Below, piece by piece: positions 17,279 through 25,955 of a stretch of DNA of 64,000 nucleotides; the first letter of the stretch is position 1, and each line of letters opens with the position of its first letter. Source of the DNA: Sinorhizobium medicae. Its GTDB lineage: Bacteria > Pseudomonadota > Alphaproteobacteria > Rhizobiales > Rhizobiaceae. The stretch is from contig NZ_VITA01000023.1 of assembly GCF_007827695.1 (NCBI RefSeq), positions 1 to 64,000 of the forward strand, written 5' to 3'. The notes under the pieces are model-generated. The model searched no databases. It worked only from the letters and a program-made list of their open reading frames with translations, and was not told the DNA's origin. The position numbers and the translations under genes were made by a program.

Positions 17279-19990
17279 TCAAGATGCCAGTTCCTTGTAG
17301 TCGCTGTCTGTTGAGCGCGTTTCCACCGGTTCGTCGCGCACCAACCGTCCGTTTTCGAAATGCGCGACGCGGTCGAAGAGTTCCGTCAGGTCCTGGTTGG
17401 CCAGAACCCATAAAATCGCAGGCTTGCGCTCGCCATCTCTCAGGAACGCAAAGGCCTTCCGGGTGATCTGGTCCTGCGTGCGCTGGTCGAGCGCCAGGAG
17501 CGGCTGATTGAAGATGTAGAAGTCCGAAACGCGGATCAGGGCGCGTGCGAGATTTAGCTTCTGGCGCTGGCCGGACGTCAGGCGCTTGCCACCGGCACCG
17601 ACGTCGAAATCCAGCCCGAAGACGAGCACCTTGTTGTGAAGCCCGAGCGACTCGAAAAGGTCGCGCACGATCGCGCGTATCCGCTCGGACCCGTCGGTGT
17701 GCTTGTGTCCGATGCGGCCGAAGAGCACGTTGTCCAGGATGCTGGACGACGCCATGTAGCGGTCCGGCTGATAGTGCTCGATTATTCCGACGAGATCGGC
17801 CGGTAGGCCGTCGCTGAACTCGCGCCGCGCTTCGACGATCTTCTGCATGAGATCTTCCGTCAGCAGACCGAAACGATGCCGCGGCTCGATATAGCCGAAG
17901 CAAAGGCGGATGATCCTGATGGCATCGTCTTCCGACACTTCCTCGAGGGGTTTCCCCCTCACCTTCTGTAGAAGCGCCTCGTAGGCGGGAATTTCCTCCG
18001 CAGTCATGAAGGTGAGCTGTTGGAAGAAAGGATGGTCGGGCGGCAAGTCACGGAACAGTTCCACGACGTTTTCAGCGATTTCGAGCCCCATCCCGTAGAA
18101 GGTCTCGTGCAGGCCGGCCCGCTTCAGCACGGTCTTGAAGAAGGGATGTTCTTCAAGTGCCATCTCCCAGCGGTTGCTGTCAGTGACCGTGCCAAAGAGC
18201 AGGTTCTCCCCCACGGTCGCCTCGACATTGTAGGAACCGGGTTCGAAGAACACGACGAGGTCACTGAGCTTCTCAGCCTCGAGCCGCTGCCGGAGCGCAC
18301 TGCGCATCGCCACGATTTCGCCGGCGAAGGCTTCGTGCTCGCTCGGATCGATCGTCGAACGGACAGCCAGGGCAAGGACGTCGTTACTCAGCTGGACAAC
18401 GTCCAGCACGGCCCTGATCTTGGTGAAAAGGTCGTCTGGCCCGGTCGCACCCGCCGCCTGGTAGTCAATCCAGTCGCTGTTCAGGTCGTAATGCGGATTG
18501 CCTGCTAGTTTTGCCTCCACAAGCTCCCATTTTCGGTGGACCTCCCTGTCGCCCTCATAGGCCACCTCCGTCAGCGGGGCGTGCTTCAGCCCATAGAGCA
18601 GGTTGTCGCCGAGGCTGCCCTGGAAGGCAAAGACGTCGGAGGAAGCGTAGGAGATTCGCCGGCCGACGACCGCTTCAGGCAAATCGTGAATATCGGCGTC
18701 GCCGATAACGATCCGGCCGGTTGCGGGCCAGGTCAGCCGGCCGAAAGCCTCAGCAAGCGCCTCGCCGCCCCCGGACGTGCCGCCGGTGATCGCGACCGCT
18801 TCCCCCGGTTGGATCTGCAGGGATATATGCTCCACCACTTTCGAGCCGCCATCGTCGGCAACCGAAAGATTGACGGCCGCCAGCGCACCGGTGAGCGGCG
18901 CTGCGGGATTGACGGAGATCGCCTGCACTTTGGGATCGATCAGCGGTTCGACGCTGAACTGCTCGACGACTTGTGCATATTTGACCTGTACGTCCTGGCG
19001 GGCCTGGTCCCAATCGATCAATTCCTTGAGCGGACCCGGCAGGTCCTTGTAGGCTCCGATGACCGCGACGAGCTGGCCGATGTCGAGCCGGCCCTGCAGC
19101 GCGAAATAGCCGCCGATCGAATAGAAGAGGAACGGCGTCACCTGCGCCAGGAAATTGTTCAGAAATTTGACCAGAAACTTCCATTGATAGAGGTCGTAGC
19201 GGATCTGGAATATGCGGCCGAGGCGCGCGGCAATATCGGCGCGTTCATAATTCGACGTGTCGTGGGCGCGGATCGTGCCTATGCCGTCGACGATCTCGCT
19301 GACCCGGCCCGAAAGCTCGCGGGCCGTGAGCTGGCGCTCGCGGCCCAGGACCAGAAGCCGCCGGCGCATGCGCGGGATGATGATCGCCTGAACGGCGACG
19401 ATGACGGCGGCGATGATGCCTAGCCAGAAGCTTTGGAGGAGGATGAAGATCAGCGCCGTCAGAGCCTGCCCGCCGAGCAGCGCCGGCTGTACGAAGGCGT
19501 CGCCGGTAAAGCCGCCCATCGGCTCCACCTCGTCCTTGATCATGGTCGAGATTTCGGCCGGCTTCACGCGCTTGAGATAGCCGGGCGGAAAGCGAAGGAC
19601 GCGGTCGACAAGTTCAAAGCGAATGCGCCGCAGAAGCCGTTCGCCGAGCCGGCCCTTATAGGTGTTGATATAAAACTTAAACAACCCGTTGATGATGACG
19701 AGCAGCAGGAACACCAGGCTGAGGGCCAGCAGCATCCCTTCCCTGCCGAGATCGAAACCCGAAAAGAGATTGACCTCTCCGAAGAACGGCAGATCGAAGG
19801 AAATCGCCAGGAAGGGTTGCGTCGCCTCGGGACCGTCGAAGCCTGCGCCCTGAATCGGTCCGTTGACGATCTGCTTCGGCAGATCGAAGGACAGGAAATA
19901 GGGAACCATCGACAACGCCACGACCAGCAGGATCCAGAGCTGCTGCTTGCGGGTGTGTGTCCAGATGTAGCGGGAAAGAAAAGGTTCCAT
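17279..19990 (-). CDS. large ABC exporter-like protein with degenerate ATPase
   Basis: A 903-residue protein with an N-terminal six-helix ABC exporter membrane domain (about residues 1-330) and a C-terminal nucleotide-binding-like domain of roughly double the usual size. The catalytic residues are replaced. The Walker A site reads GGTSGGGEA near 400 with Gly for the Lys, Walker B near 827 reads FNQP in place of LDEP, and the switch position near 862 reads LANQD with Asn for His. The signature TSGQRQKLNLARAL near 805 remains. About 300 extra residues sit between Walker A and the signature. Three copies of an N-[LV]-L-[FY]-G motif lie near 461, 596 and 754, resembling the conserved stretch after the Q-loop. 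ATG 19990 is preferred; a GTG at 20059 is possible. Confidence 0.88.
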   Translation of the reverse strand: MEPFLSRYIWTHTRKQQLWILLVVALSMVPYFLSFDLPKQIVNGPIQGAGFDGPEATQPFLAISFDLPFFGEVNLFSGFDLGREGMLLALSLVFLLLVIINGLFKFYINTYKGRLGERLLRRIRFELVDRVLRFPPGYLKRVKPAEISTMIKDEVEPMGGFTGDAFVQPALLGGQALTALIFILLQSFWLGIIAAVIVAVQAIIIPRMRRRLLVLGRERQLTARELSGRVSEIVDGIGTIRAHDTSNYERADIAARLGRIFQIRYDLYQWKFLVKFLNNFLAQVTPFLFYSIGGYFALQGRLDIGQLVAVIGAYKDLPGPLKELIDWDQARQDVQVKYAQVVEQFSVEPLIDPKVQAISVNPAAPLTGALAAVNLSVADDGGSKVVEHISLQIQPGEAVAITGGTSGGGEALAEAFGRLTWPATGRIVIGDADIHDLPEAVVGRRISYASSDVFAFQGSLGDNLLYGLKHAPLTEVAYEGDREVHRKWELVEAKLAGNPHYDLNSDWIDYQAAGATGPDDLFTKIRAVLDVVQLSNDVLALAVRSTIDPSEHEAFAGEIVAMRSALRQRLEAEKLSDLVVFFEPGSYNVEATVGENLLFGTVTDSNRWEMALEEHPFFKTVLKRAGLHETFYGMGLEIAENVVELFRDLPPDHPFFQQLTFMTAEEIPAYEALLQKVRGKPLEEVSEDDAIRIIRLCFGYIEPRHRFGLLTEDLMQKIVEARREFSDGLPADLVGIIEHYQPDRYMASSSILDNVLFGRIGHKHTDGSERIRAIVRDLFESLGLHNKVLVFGLDFDVGAGGKRLTSGQRQKLNLARALIRVSDFYIFNQPLLALDQRTQDQITRKAFAFLRDGERKPAILWVLANQDLTELFDRVAHFENGRLVRDEPVETRSTDSDYKELAS

Positions 19991-20337
19991 GTGCCGGTAA
20001 AGAGACCTATCTGAAATATGGGATCGCACGGTTATGTCGCCGGCGGACTCCCGCCGCACTTGGTACTGGTCCGCCTGATCTTCAATAGGCTTGCGACACC
20101 TCCACGAAACCGTAAACGGCCGGCATGAAAGCGAAACGGTACCCCATGCCCAAAGACCAGACTACAGTACCGCGTCCCAACAGGCGGACAAGAATTGCTG
20201 CAGAACTTCGAATTCCAGCATATCTATCCTGAAAGACCGAGACCAGCAATCCGGGCGCGGCAGCAAGCTTGATGCCGCTGCCTCACCCACGGCACCTGCG
20301 CCTTGCGCTCAACTGACCGTGAGCTTACAACAGCCGC
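19991..20337. promoter_or_regulatory. divergent intergenic region, ABC-like gene / methyltransferase
   Basis: This 347-nt stretch separates divergent genes and should hold both promoters. Its left end could encode 23 more residues of the ABC-like protein if the GTG at 20059 is used. I see no clear promoter or operator. Confidence 0.35.
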
Positions 20338-21015
20338 ATGATGCATGCCAGCCACTCCTCCCCCCACCGTCCCGAAGATTGGCGCGAAAACGCCTATGAC
20401 CTTGCCCGGGGGCTGGCCGCCTATTCCGGCAGCCGGCTTGTTGCCGGCATTGGGAGGGTCATCGCAAAGCATCCGGAAGCAAAAATTGCCAATGCCTTCA
20501 ATCACAAGCAGGTCGGCTGCAAGATGTGGGCCCGCGATACGCTTTTCGCGACCATCGGCGCGTCCTGTCGCCGGGTCGTCGTGCTCGGCGGCTGGTATGG
20601 CATTCTGCCGGCGATGATGCTTGAAGATCCGCGCTTCGACATCGAGACTGCCGTGAGCTGCGACATCGACCCCGCAGTCGAGCCTGTCGCGCAGACGCTC
20701 AATGCAGCCTTCGGCGACAGATTCGTTGCAATGACGGCAGATATGCACGCGCTCGACTATCGCGCTCTGAATGCCGACCTGCTGATCAACACGAGCTGCG
20801 AGCACATCGCCGACCTGCGGAGCTGGCTGGACCTTCTGCCGCCCGGCACGCGCGTCCTCCTGCAATCGAACGACTATTTCAGCGAGCCAACCCATATCAG
20901 CTGCGTCAACTCGCTCGAAGAATTTCAGGCGCAGGCGCGCCTTGCCCATGTCCAATTCGCAGGGACGCTGCCGATGAAAAAATACAGGCGCTTCATGCTG
21001 ATCGGGGCTGTCTGA
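20338..21015 (+). CDS. class I SAM-dependent methyltransferase-like protein
   Basis: A 225-residue Rossmann-fold protein. The SAM-binding region reads VVVLGGWYGILPAMML near residues 80-95, followed by AVSCDIDPAVEPVA, in which the Asp at the end of strand two would bind the SAM ribose. DLLINTSCEHI marks the catalytic-side loop. No closer family is recognisable and the substrate is unknown. It faces away from the ABC-like gene and towards the glycosyltransferase genes, ending 66 nt before the last of them. The start has no strong ribosome-binding site; Met2 is equally possible. Confidence 0.75.
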   Translation: MMHASHSSPHRPEDWRENAYDLARGLAAYSGSRLVAGIGRVIAKHPEAKIANAFNHKQVGCKMWARDTLFATIGASCRRVVVLGGWYGILPAMMLEDPRFDIETAVSCDIDPAVEPVAQTLNAAFGDRFVAMTADMHALDYRALNADLLINTSCEHIADLRSWLDLLPPGTRVLLQSNDYFSEPTHISCVNSLEEFQAQARLAHVQFAGTLPMKKYRRFMLIGAV

Positions 21016-21081
21016 CCAGGGCGCGAACGGCGCTTCCCGCTACCGAGATCGTCTCGCCATTTGATGGCGGGGAGAAGTGCT

Positions 21082-22251
21082 CTAAACCTTTGAAGACCGC
21101 CTGCCCGGAAGCCGCTCTTCGATGGTCCTCACCGTTCCGGCGGCTCCGTCGAGGTCCAGCGGCGGGATGGCCGGTTTCGGGCGGGCAAGCATCGCGCCGA
21201 CCTTCGCGGCCAGCAGCTCGGGCGTGATGCCCTCCTCCGGCAGAACGCCGGCAAGGTCCAGCTCTTCGAGCCGTGCGGCCCGCATACGCTGTTCGGTTTC
21301 ACCGCCCGCGGTAAAGGGAACGAGCAGGCAAGCGCACCCGGCACGCAAAATGTCGCACACTGTGTTGTAGCCCGCTTGAGAGATGGAAAGGCGGGCACCG
21401 GCAAGCAGGCTCCCGAAATCCCGCCGGAACCTAAAGAGGCTTACCCCCGGCGGTGCCGCAGCCGCGAATGCGTCGAAATCCGCCTGCGGCAGGTTCGGGC
21501 CGGTCACAAGGCACCAGCGAAGTGCATTCGGCAAAAGCTTGGCAGCCGCAAGTGCCGCGCCAATCAGCGCGCTGCCGACGGCTCCTCCACCCGCCGAAAC
21601 AACGACGTCAAATCTCTCGGGCACTCCAGTCGGCCGCGGCGGCGCTACGAGGCCGGTGTATACCACCTTGCCGCTGATTTCGCCCGCAAGGGGAAACGTC
21701 TCCTCGATGCGCGCGAATCCGGGATCGCCATGCACGAGTACGAGGTCGAAATGGTTCTTAACGATTTCGACGGTTTCCTCGGCTCTCCCTGGTTTGAGCC
21801 TCTCCTGCAGAATGTCGCGCAGCGACGTCGCGACGAGCGGCGGCCGGTCACTCGAGGCAATCTCGGCGAGCAGCGGCAGCAGCTCGAACCGCATCTGCCG
21901 GCGCCCGAAGGGGAAGGCCTCTATGATGACGACTTCAGGCACGACACGGCGGTAGGTCTCGAGCAGCAGATCCCGGCGATGTTCCTGGAAAGCCGCCGTG
22001 ACCGCCCGGCCCTCGCCGTCGACGAGCCCCGAAAAGCCCCTGTCGCCTGCCGTCACCGGCGGCAGAGCGATGACCTTCACGCCATCCCCTGGGAAGCCCG
22101 GTACCGGCGTACCGCCGGTCACCATCGTAACGTCGAAATCCCGCCCGATGAGGGCTTCGGCTATACGGCTGGCGCGCGCCAGATGCCCTATACCGAGAAG
22201 GTGCTGGACATAGAAAAGGACGCGGGGGCTGCTCAAGGGCTTCTTCTCCAT
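21082..22251 (-). CDS. MurG-like glycosyltransferase (GLGHL type)
   Basis: A 389-residue GT-B glycosyltransferase related to the MurG/GT28 superfamily. It opens with VLFYVQHLLGIGHLARA, a motif shared with the gene at 23487-24701, so the two are paralogues. The C-terminal donor-binding half contains VVVSAGGGAVGSALI and ISQAGYNTVCDIL, then LLVPFTAGGETEQRMRA, the usual sugar-nucleotide site. It is soluble or peripheral at the inner membrane. It overlaps the upstream GT4 gene by 19 nt, so the cluster is one transcript. Donor and acceptor are unknown. Confidence 0.85.
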   Translation of the reverse strand: MEKKPLSSPRVLFYVQHLLGIGHLARASRIAEALIGRDFDVTMVTGGTPVPGFPGDGVKVIALPPVTAGDRGFSGLVDGEGRAVTAAFQEHRRDLLLETYRRVVPEVVIIEAFPFGRRQMRFELLPLLAEIASSDRPPLVATSLRDILQERLKPGRAEETVEIVKNHFDLVLVHGDPGFARIEETFPLAGEISGKVVYTGLVAPPRPTGVPERFDVVVSAGGGAVGSALIGAALAAAKLLPNALRWCLVTGPNLPQADFDAFAAAAPPGVSLFRFRRDFGSLLAGARLSISQAGYNTVCDILRAGCACLLVPFTAGGETEQRMRAARLEELDLAGVLPEEGITPELLAAKVGAMLARPKPAIPPLDLDGAAGTVRTIEERLPGRRSSKV

Positions 22252-23480
22252 TCGCTTTCGAAGAGCCCGATCAACTGACCGACGCTCGAATGGTGGTCGA
22301 AATCGGCACGCACGCGCCGTTCCGCGGCGTCACCAAGTCGCCGGCGAAGATCCGGATCGCGGATCAGTCGCTCCATTGCCGCGGCAAGTGCCGTCGGACT
22401 TTCCGGCGGCACCAGCATACCATTATGACCGTCATCGATAAGTTCGGGTATTCCGGAGACCGCGGTCGAGATACAGGCAAGGCGCTGACTCGATGCCTCT
22501 ACGAGAACATTCGGCAGGCCGTCTCGGTCACCATTCGCCGCGACCCGAGAGGCGAGCGCGAAGATGTCGGCCTCTCGGTAGCGGCTCAGAACCTCCTTTT
22601 GATCCAATGCGCCGTGCCATCCTATGCGATCTTCGAGGCCGAGTTCACCGGCAAGCACCTGGAGCTTGCCGGTGAGCTCGCCCGCACCGATATGATCGAA
22701 GCGCCAGCTGAGGTCCGCAGGCAGCAGCGACAGCGCCTTCAAGAGAATGTCATATCCCTTTTTCGAGACGGCGCGTCCGACGCTCACGATGCGCACCGGG
22801 TCGTCCGGAACACTGCCATCGCGCCGGGAATGCTCACCGTCGAAGGACGGGAACCGATCGAGATCGAGGCCGTGATAACTCAGATGGACCCGGGTCTTGT
22901 CGCTCGACAGGTCCCGCAGGTGCTCATAGCCGCTTCGCGTGCAGGTCACCGTCCAGCGCGCGCGGCCGAGCTTGTCGGAAAGCTCCCAATCCTGCGAAGT
23001 CCAGATGTCCTTGGCATGCGCGGAACAAGTCCAGGGTATGCCGGAGATCATGCTGGCATAGCTTGTCACCGATGCCGGCGTATGTATGAAATGAGCATGC
23101 AACCAGCTGGCATCGTCCGGCCATTCGGCGGCGAGCACCAGAGCCTGGCCGAGGCGACGGAAACGGTTGCGCGATCTGTCGCGCGCGAGATCCCTGAAGA
23201 ACGGGCGGAGCATCCGCCAGAAGGAGCGTTTCGCCACGGCCCTCGCTAGGGCGCGAAGGACGCGCCACGGCTCCTCGTGCAGATATTCCGGAAGGTAATG
23301 GACGGGCGCTCGAATTTCATCATGGACGGGGTGGCGCTTCCCATCGGTCGGGCGGCGCAGGGCGATGAGAACGAGTTCATGCCCCGCTCTTTCAAGGCCC
23401 AGCAATTCCTGTGCGATGAACGTTTCCGAAAGGCGCGGATAACCCTTCAGCACGACGGCGATCTTCGGTTTCGGGGACAC
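22233..23480 (-). CDS. glycosyltransferase, GT4 family
   Basis: A 415-residue GT-B retaining glycosyltransferase resembling colanic-acid type enzymes. The N-terminal half has KGYPRLSETFIAQEL, and the C-terminal half contains IVSVGRAVSKKGYDILLKAL and the acidic EX7E region around DGLPNVLVEA. It sits between two MurG-like genes, overlapping one by 19 nt and lying 6 nt from the other, so all three probably assemble one glycan. The sugar donor is unknown. Confidence 0.88.
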   Translation of the reverse strand: MSPKPKIAVVLKGYPRLSETFIAQELLGLERAGHELVLIALRRPTDGKRHPVHDEIRAPVHYLPEYLHEEPWRVLRALARAVAKRSFWRMLRPFFRDLARDRSRNRFRRLGQALVLAAEWPDDASWLHAHFIHTPASVTSYASMISGIPWTCSAHAKDIWTSQDWELSDKLGRARWTVTCTRSGYEHLRDLSSDKTRVHLSYHGLDLDRFPSFDGEHSRRDGSVPDDPVRIVSVGRAVSKKGYDILLKALSLLPADLSWRFDHIGAGELTGKLQVLAGELGLEDRIGWHGALDQKEVLSRYREADIFALASRVAANGDRDGLPNVLVEASSQRLACISTAVSGIPELIDDGHNGMLVPPESPTALAAAMERLIRDPDLRRRLGDAAERRVRADFDHHSSVGQLIGLFESEWRRSP

Positions 23481-23486
23481 GTGTCT

Positions 23487-24701
23487 TCAGTTCGATCTTT
23501 TCACGACGGCCAAATGCTCTTTCGACCGATGGTCGAGCCATTCGCCGACGATGTCGGATATGTGCACGAGGCCTTCCAGCCTCAAACCCTTGGCGCGGAG
23601 CGATGGCGGCGGACGCTGCGGCAGTGCCTTGAGCGCCGCGGCAAAACGTAAAGGTTCTTCCGCTTCCTGAGGAAGCAGCATGTCGATGAGCCCGAGCGCG
23701 GAGGCGCGCTGGGCGCGGATCAACTGTTCTTCGCGAGGCTGCAGGCGCGGCACGATCAGAGCCGGCTTGTCGAAGGACAGTATCTCGCAATAGGTGTTGT
23801 AGCCGCCCATCGATACGACACCCCTGGCGCCGGCGATCAACTCCTCCATACGGTTGTCGAACTCGATGATCTTGATGAAAGGGATCTTGCTTCCCTTCTT
23901 GATTAGCTTGTTGCGCTGCTTTGCCGGCATATAGGGGCCGAGGACGACGAGGGCGTTATGCTTGAGTTCGGGATCTTCCTGATAGGCGTGGATCACGTCG
24001 TGGATGAGGTCCGCTCCGTCGCCGCCACCGCCGGTCGTGACCAGAATGTAGTCGCCTTCCGGTTTATGGCCGGGCACGGCGTCCTGGGGGACGCTTCTCT
24101 GCAGGAAGCCGACAAAGTTCATGCGGTCGCGCACCGCTGAGGGCACTTCGAGCCCGACCAGCGGGTCGTAAAAGTCCGGCGGGCCGTAGACCCAGACCGA
24201 ATCGTAGAACTTCTCGATTTTCCGCATCGTATCGCGCCGTTTCCATTCCTCTTCGAGGAGGTGCGGCGCATCCATGATTTCACGCAGGCCCAGAACGAGC
24301 CTGGTGCCGTGGGTCTTCAGATAGGCCAGTGTGTCCTCGACCTCGCCGCGCAGCCCCATCGGCTCCTTATCTACGATGAAAATATCCGGCCGAAAGGTCT
24401 CCGCGGTCGAGCGGATGATCGACTGCCGCATCTTCAGCGTTTCGTGCAACTCGATATGGCGGTCGAGCGAGGTATATTCGCCATTTCTGAGCTTTATGAC
24501 GCTAGGGATCTTCACGAAGTCGACGCGCGCGCGGTAATCGAAGGCGCCGGCGATGGTCGCACCGGAGATTATGAGGACCTGCAGTCCGCTATAGTCTTCC
24601 ACCAGGGCATGGGCGATTGCGCGGCAACGTCTGAGATGGCCGAGTCCGAAGGTATCGTGGCTGTACATGAGGATGCGGGCATCCTCGAAGCGCCGTGTCA
24701 T
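23487..24701 (-). CDS. MurG-like glycosyltransferase (GLGHL type)
   Basis: A 404-residue GT-B glycosyltransferase of the same group as 21082-22251. It starts with ILMYSHDTFGLGHLRRC and carries LVTTGGGGDGADLIHDVI and SMGGYNTYCEILSF, then ALIVPRLQPREEQLIRA in the donor-binding half. It is the first gene of the three-gene glycosyltransferase transcript and begins 80 nt beyond the stop of the peptide-type permease gene. The pairing of paralogues around a GT4 enzyme suggests sequential transfers in one pathway. Confidence 0.85.
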   Translation of the reverse strand: MTRRFEDARILMYSHDTFGLGHLRRCRAIAHALVEDYSGLQVLIISGATIAGAFDYRARVDFVKIPSVIKLRNGEYTSLDRHIELHETLKMRQSIIRSTAETFRPDIFIVDKEPMGLRGEVEDTLAYLKTHGTRLVLGLREIMDAPHLLEEEWKRRDTMRKIEKFYDSVWVYGPPDFYDPLVGLEVPSAVRDRMNFVGFLQRSVPQDAVPGHKPEGDYILVTTGGGGDGADLIHDVIHAYQEDPELKHNALVVLGPYMPAKQRNKLIKKGSKIPFIKIIEFDNRMEELIAGARGVVSMGGYNTYCEILSFDKPALIVPRLQPREEQLIRAQRASALGLIDMLLPQEAEEPLRFAAALKALPQRPPPSLRAKGLRLEGLVHISDIVGEWLDHRSKEHLAVVKRSN

Positions 24702-24779
24702 ACGAAAAGCCTTTCGCTCAAAGATAGAAACGTCGAAGTCTATTGCAGCGATCGCTTGCGGCCAACAGCGATACCGGCG

Positions 24780-25955
24780 TTATTTGTAGGGATCGGCGGC
24801 GTCACGCAACCCGTCTCCCAGGAAGTTGAACGCCAATATCACAAGAATGACCGGGATGGTGGGGAAAAGCAGCCACGGATAAAAGGCGATGACGCTGACG
24901 CTCTTTGCTTCCGTGAGCAGAATGCCCCAGCTGGTTATCGGAGGGCGCAGGCCGAGTCCGAGGAAACTCAGTGCCGTTTCGCCGAGGATCATTCCGGGTA
25001 TCGAGATCGTTGCAGTTGCGATGAGATGGGACATGAAGCCCGGAACGAGATGGCGCCCGATGATGCGGCCGCTTTTCGCGCCCATCAATTGCGCGGCAAG
25101 GACGTAATCCTCTTCCCTGAGCGACAGCAGCTTCGAGCGCACGGCGCGTGCAAGGCCGGTCCAGTCGAGAAGGCCGAGAATGACGGTTATGCCCAGATAA
25201 ATGAGGAGCGGGCTCCAGGTCGCCGGCATGATGGCCGCCAGCGAAAGCCAGAGCGGGATGCTGGGGATCGACTGGAGGACCTCGATCAATCTTTGAACCA
25301 GGAGGTCGAAGACGCCCCCGTGATATCCGGCAAGCCCGCCGATCACAATACCGAGAACGAAGCTGACGGTGATGCCGAGAAGCCCGATCGTCAACGAGAT
25401 CCGCGCGCCGTAGATAATGCGGGACAGCACGTCGCGGCCAAGCCGGTCCGTACCCAGAAGGAAAAGCTGCCCTCCTTCGGCCGGGCAGACCAGATGCAGA
25501 TTGCTTTCGAACAATCCCCAGAATCGATAGTCGTCACCGCGGCAGAAGAACCGGATCGGCTCGACATCCGACATATCGTCGGTGTAGTTGCGCTTCAGCG
25601 TATCCATGTCCAGCTTCATCGTCCGTCCGTAGACGAAGGGGCCGACGAATTCGCCCTCGTGAAAGAAGTGGACGCTCTGCGGCGGCGCATAGATGAAATC
25701 GACATTGCGTGTGTGCAGATCGTAGGGCGCCAGGAACTCGCAGATCAGGATCATTCCATAAAGCGCTGCCAGGAAGATGCCGGAAGCGAGCGCAATCTTG
25801 TGGCGCTTGAATTTCCACCACATAAGGCGCAACTGCGATGCCTGATTTACCCGCACCTGCTCTTCGGTCATCACCTCGACGGAATAGGGATCGAAGGGCG
25901 CAGTCGAAACGTAATGCGGAAGGGGCTCGCCGGGCGCCGGGATCGGTGACGTCAC
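24780..25955 (-). CDS. ABC importer permease (OppC/YejE type)
   Basis: A 391-residue inner-membrane permease of the dipeptide/oligopeptide class. After a first membrane helix near residues 55-75 it carries an extended periplasmic loop of about 90 residues with FCRGDDYRFWG and TDRLGRDVLSR, as in the longer YejE-like members. Five further helices follow, with the coupling loop around QLMGAKSGRIIGRHLVPG. Its ATG overlaps the partner permease stop (ATGA). The family carries peptides, but also some oligosaccharides and opines. Confidence 0.9.
   Translation of the reverse strand: MTSPIPAPGEPLPHYVSTAPFDPYSVEVMTEEQVRVNQASQLRLMWWKFKRHKIALASGIFLAALYGMILICEFLAPYDLHTRNVDFIYAPPQSVHFFHEGEFVGPFVYGRTMKLDMDTLKRNYTDDMSDVEPIRFFCRGDDYRFWGLFESNLHLVCPAEGGQLFLLGTDRLGRDVLSRIIYGARISLTIGLLGITVSFVLGIVIGGLAGYHGGVFDLLVQRLIEVLQSIPSIPLWLSLAAIMPATWSPLLIYLGITVILGLLDWTGLARAVRSKLLSLREEDYVLAAQLMGAKSGRIIGRHLVPGFMSHLIATATISIPGMILGETALSFLGLGLRPPITSWGILLTEAKSVSVIAFYPWLLFPTIPVILVILAFNFLGDGLRDAADPYK

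Noticed and set aside
24261-25949. Long open frame (562 codons) on the plus strand
   Set aside because: It lies antisense to a glycosyltransferase and a permease gene and has biased, repetitive composition without any domain.
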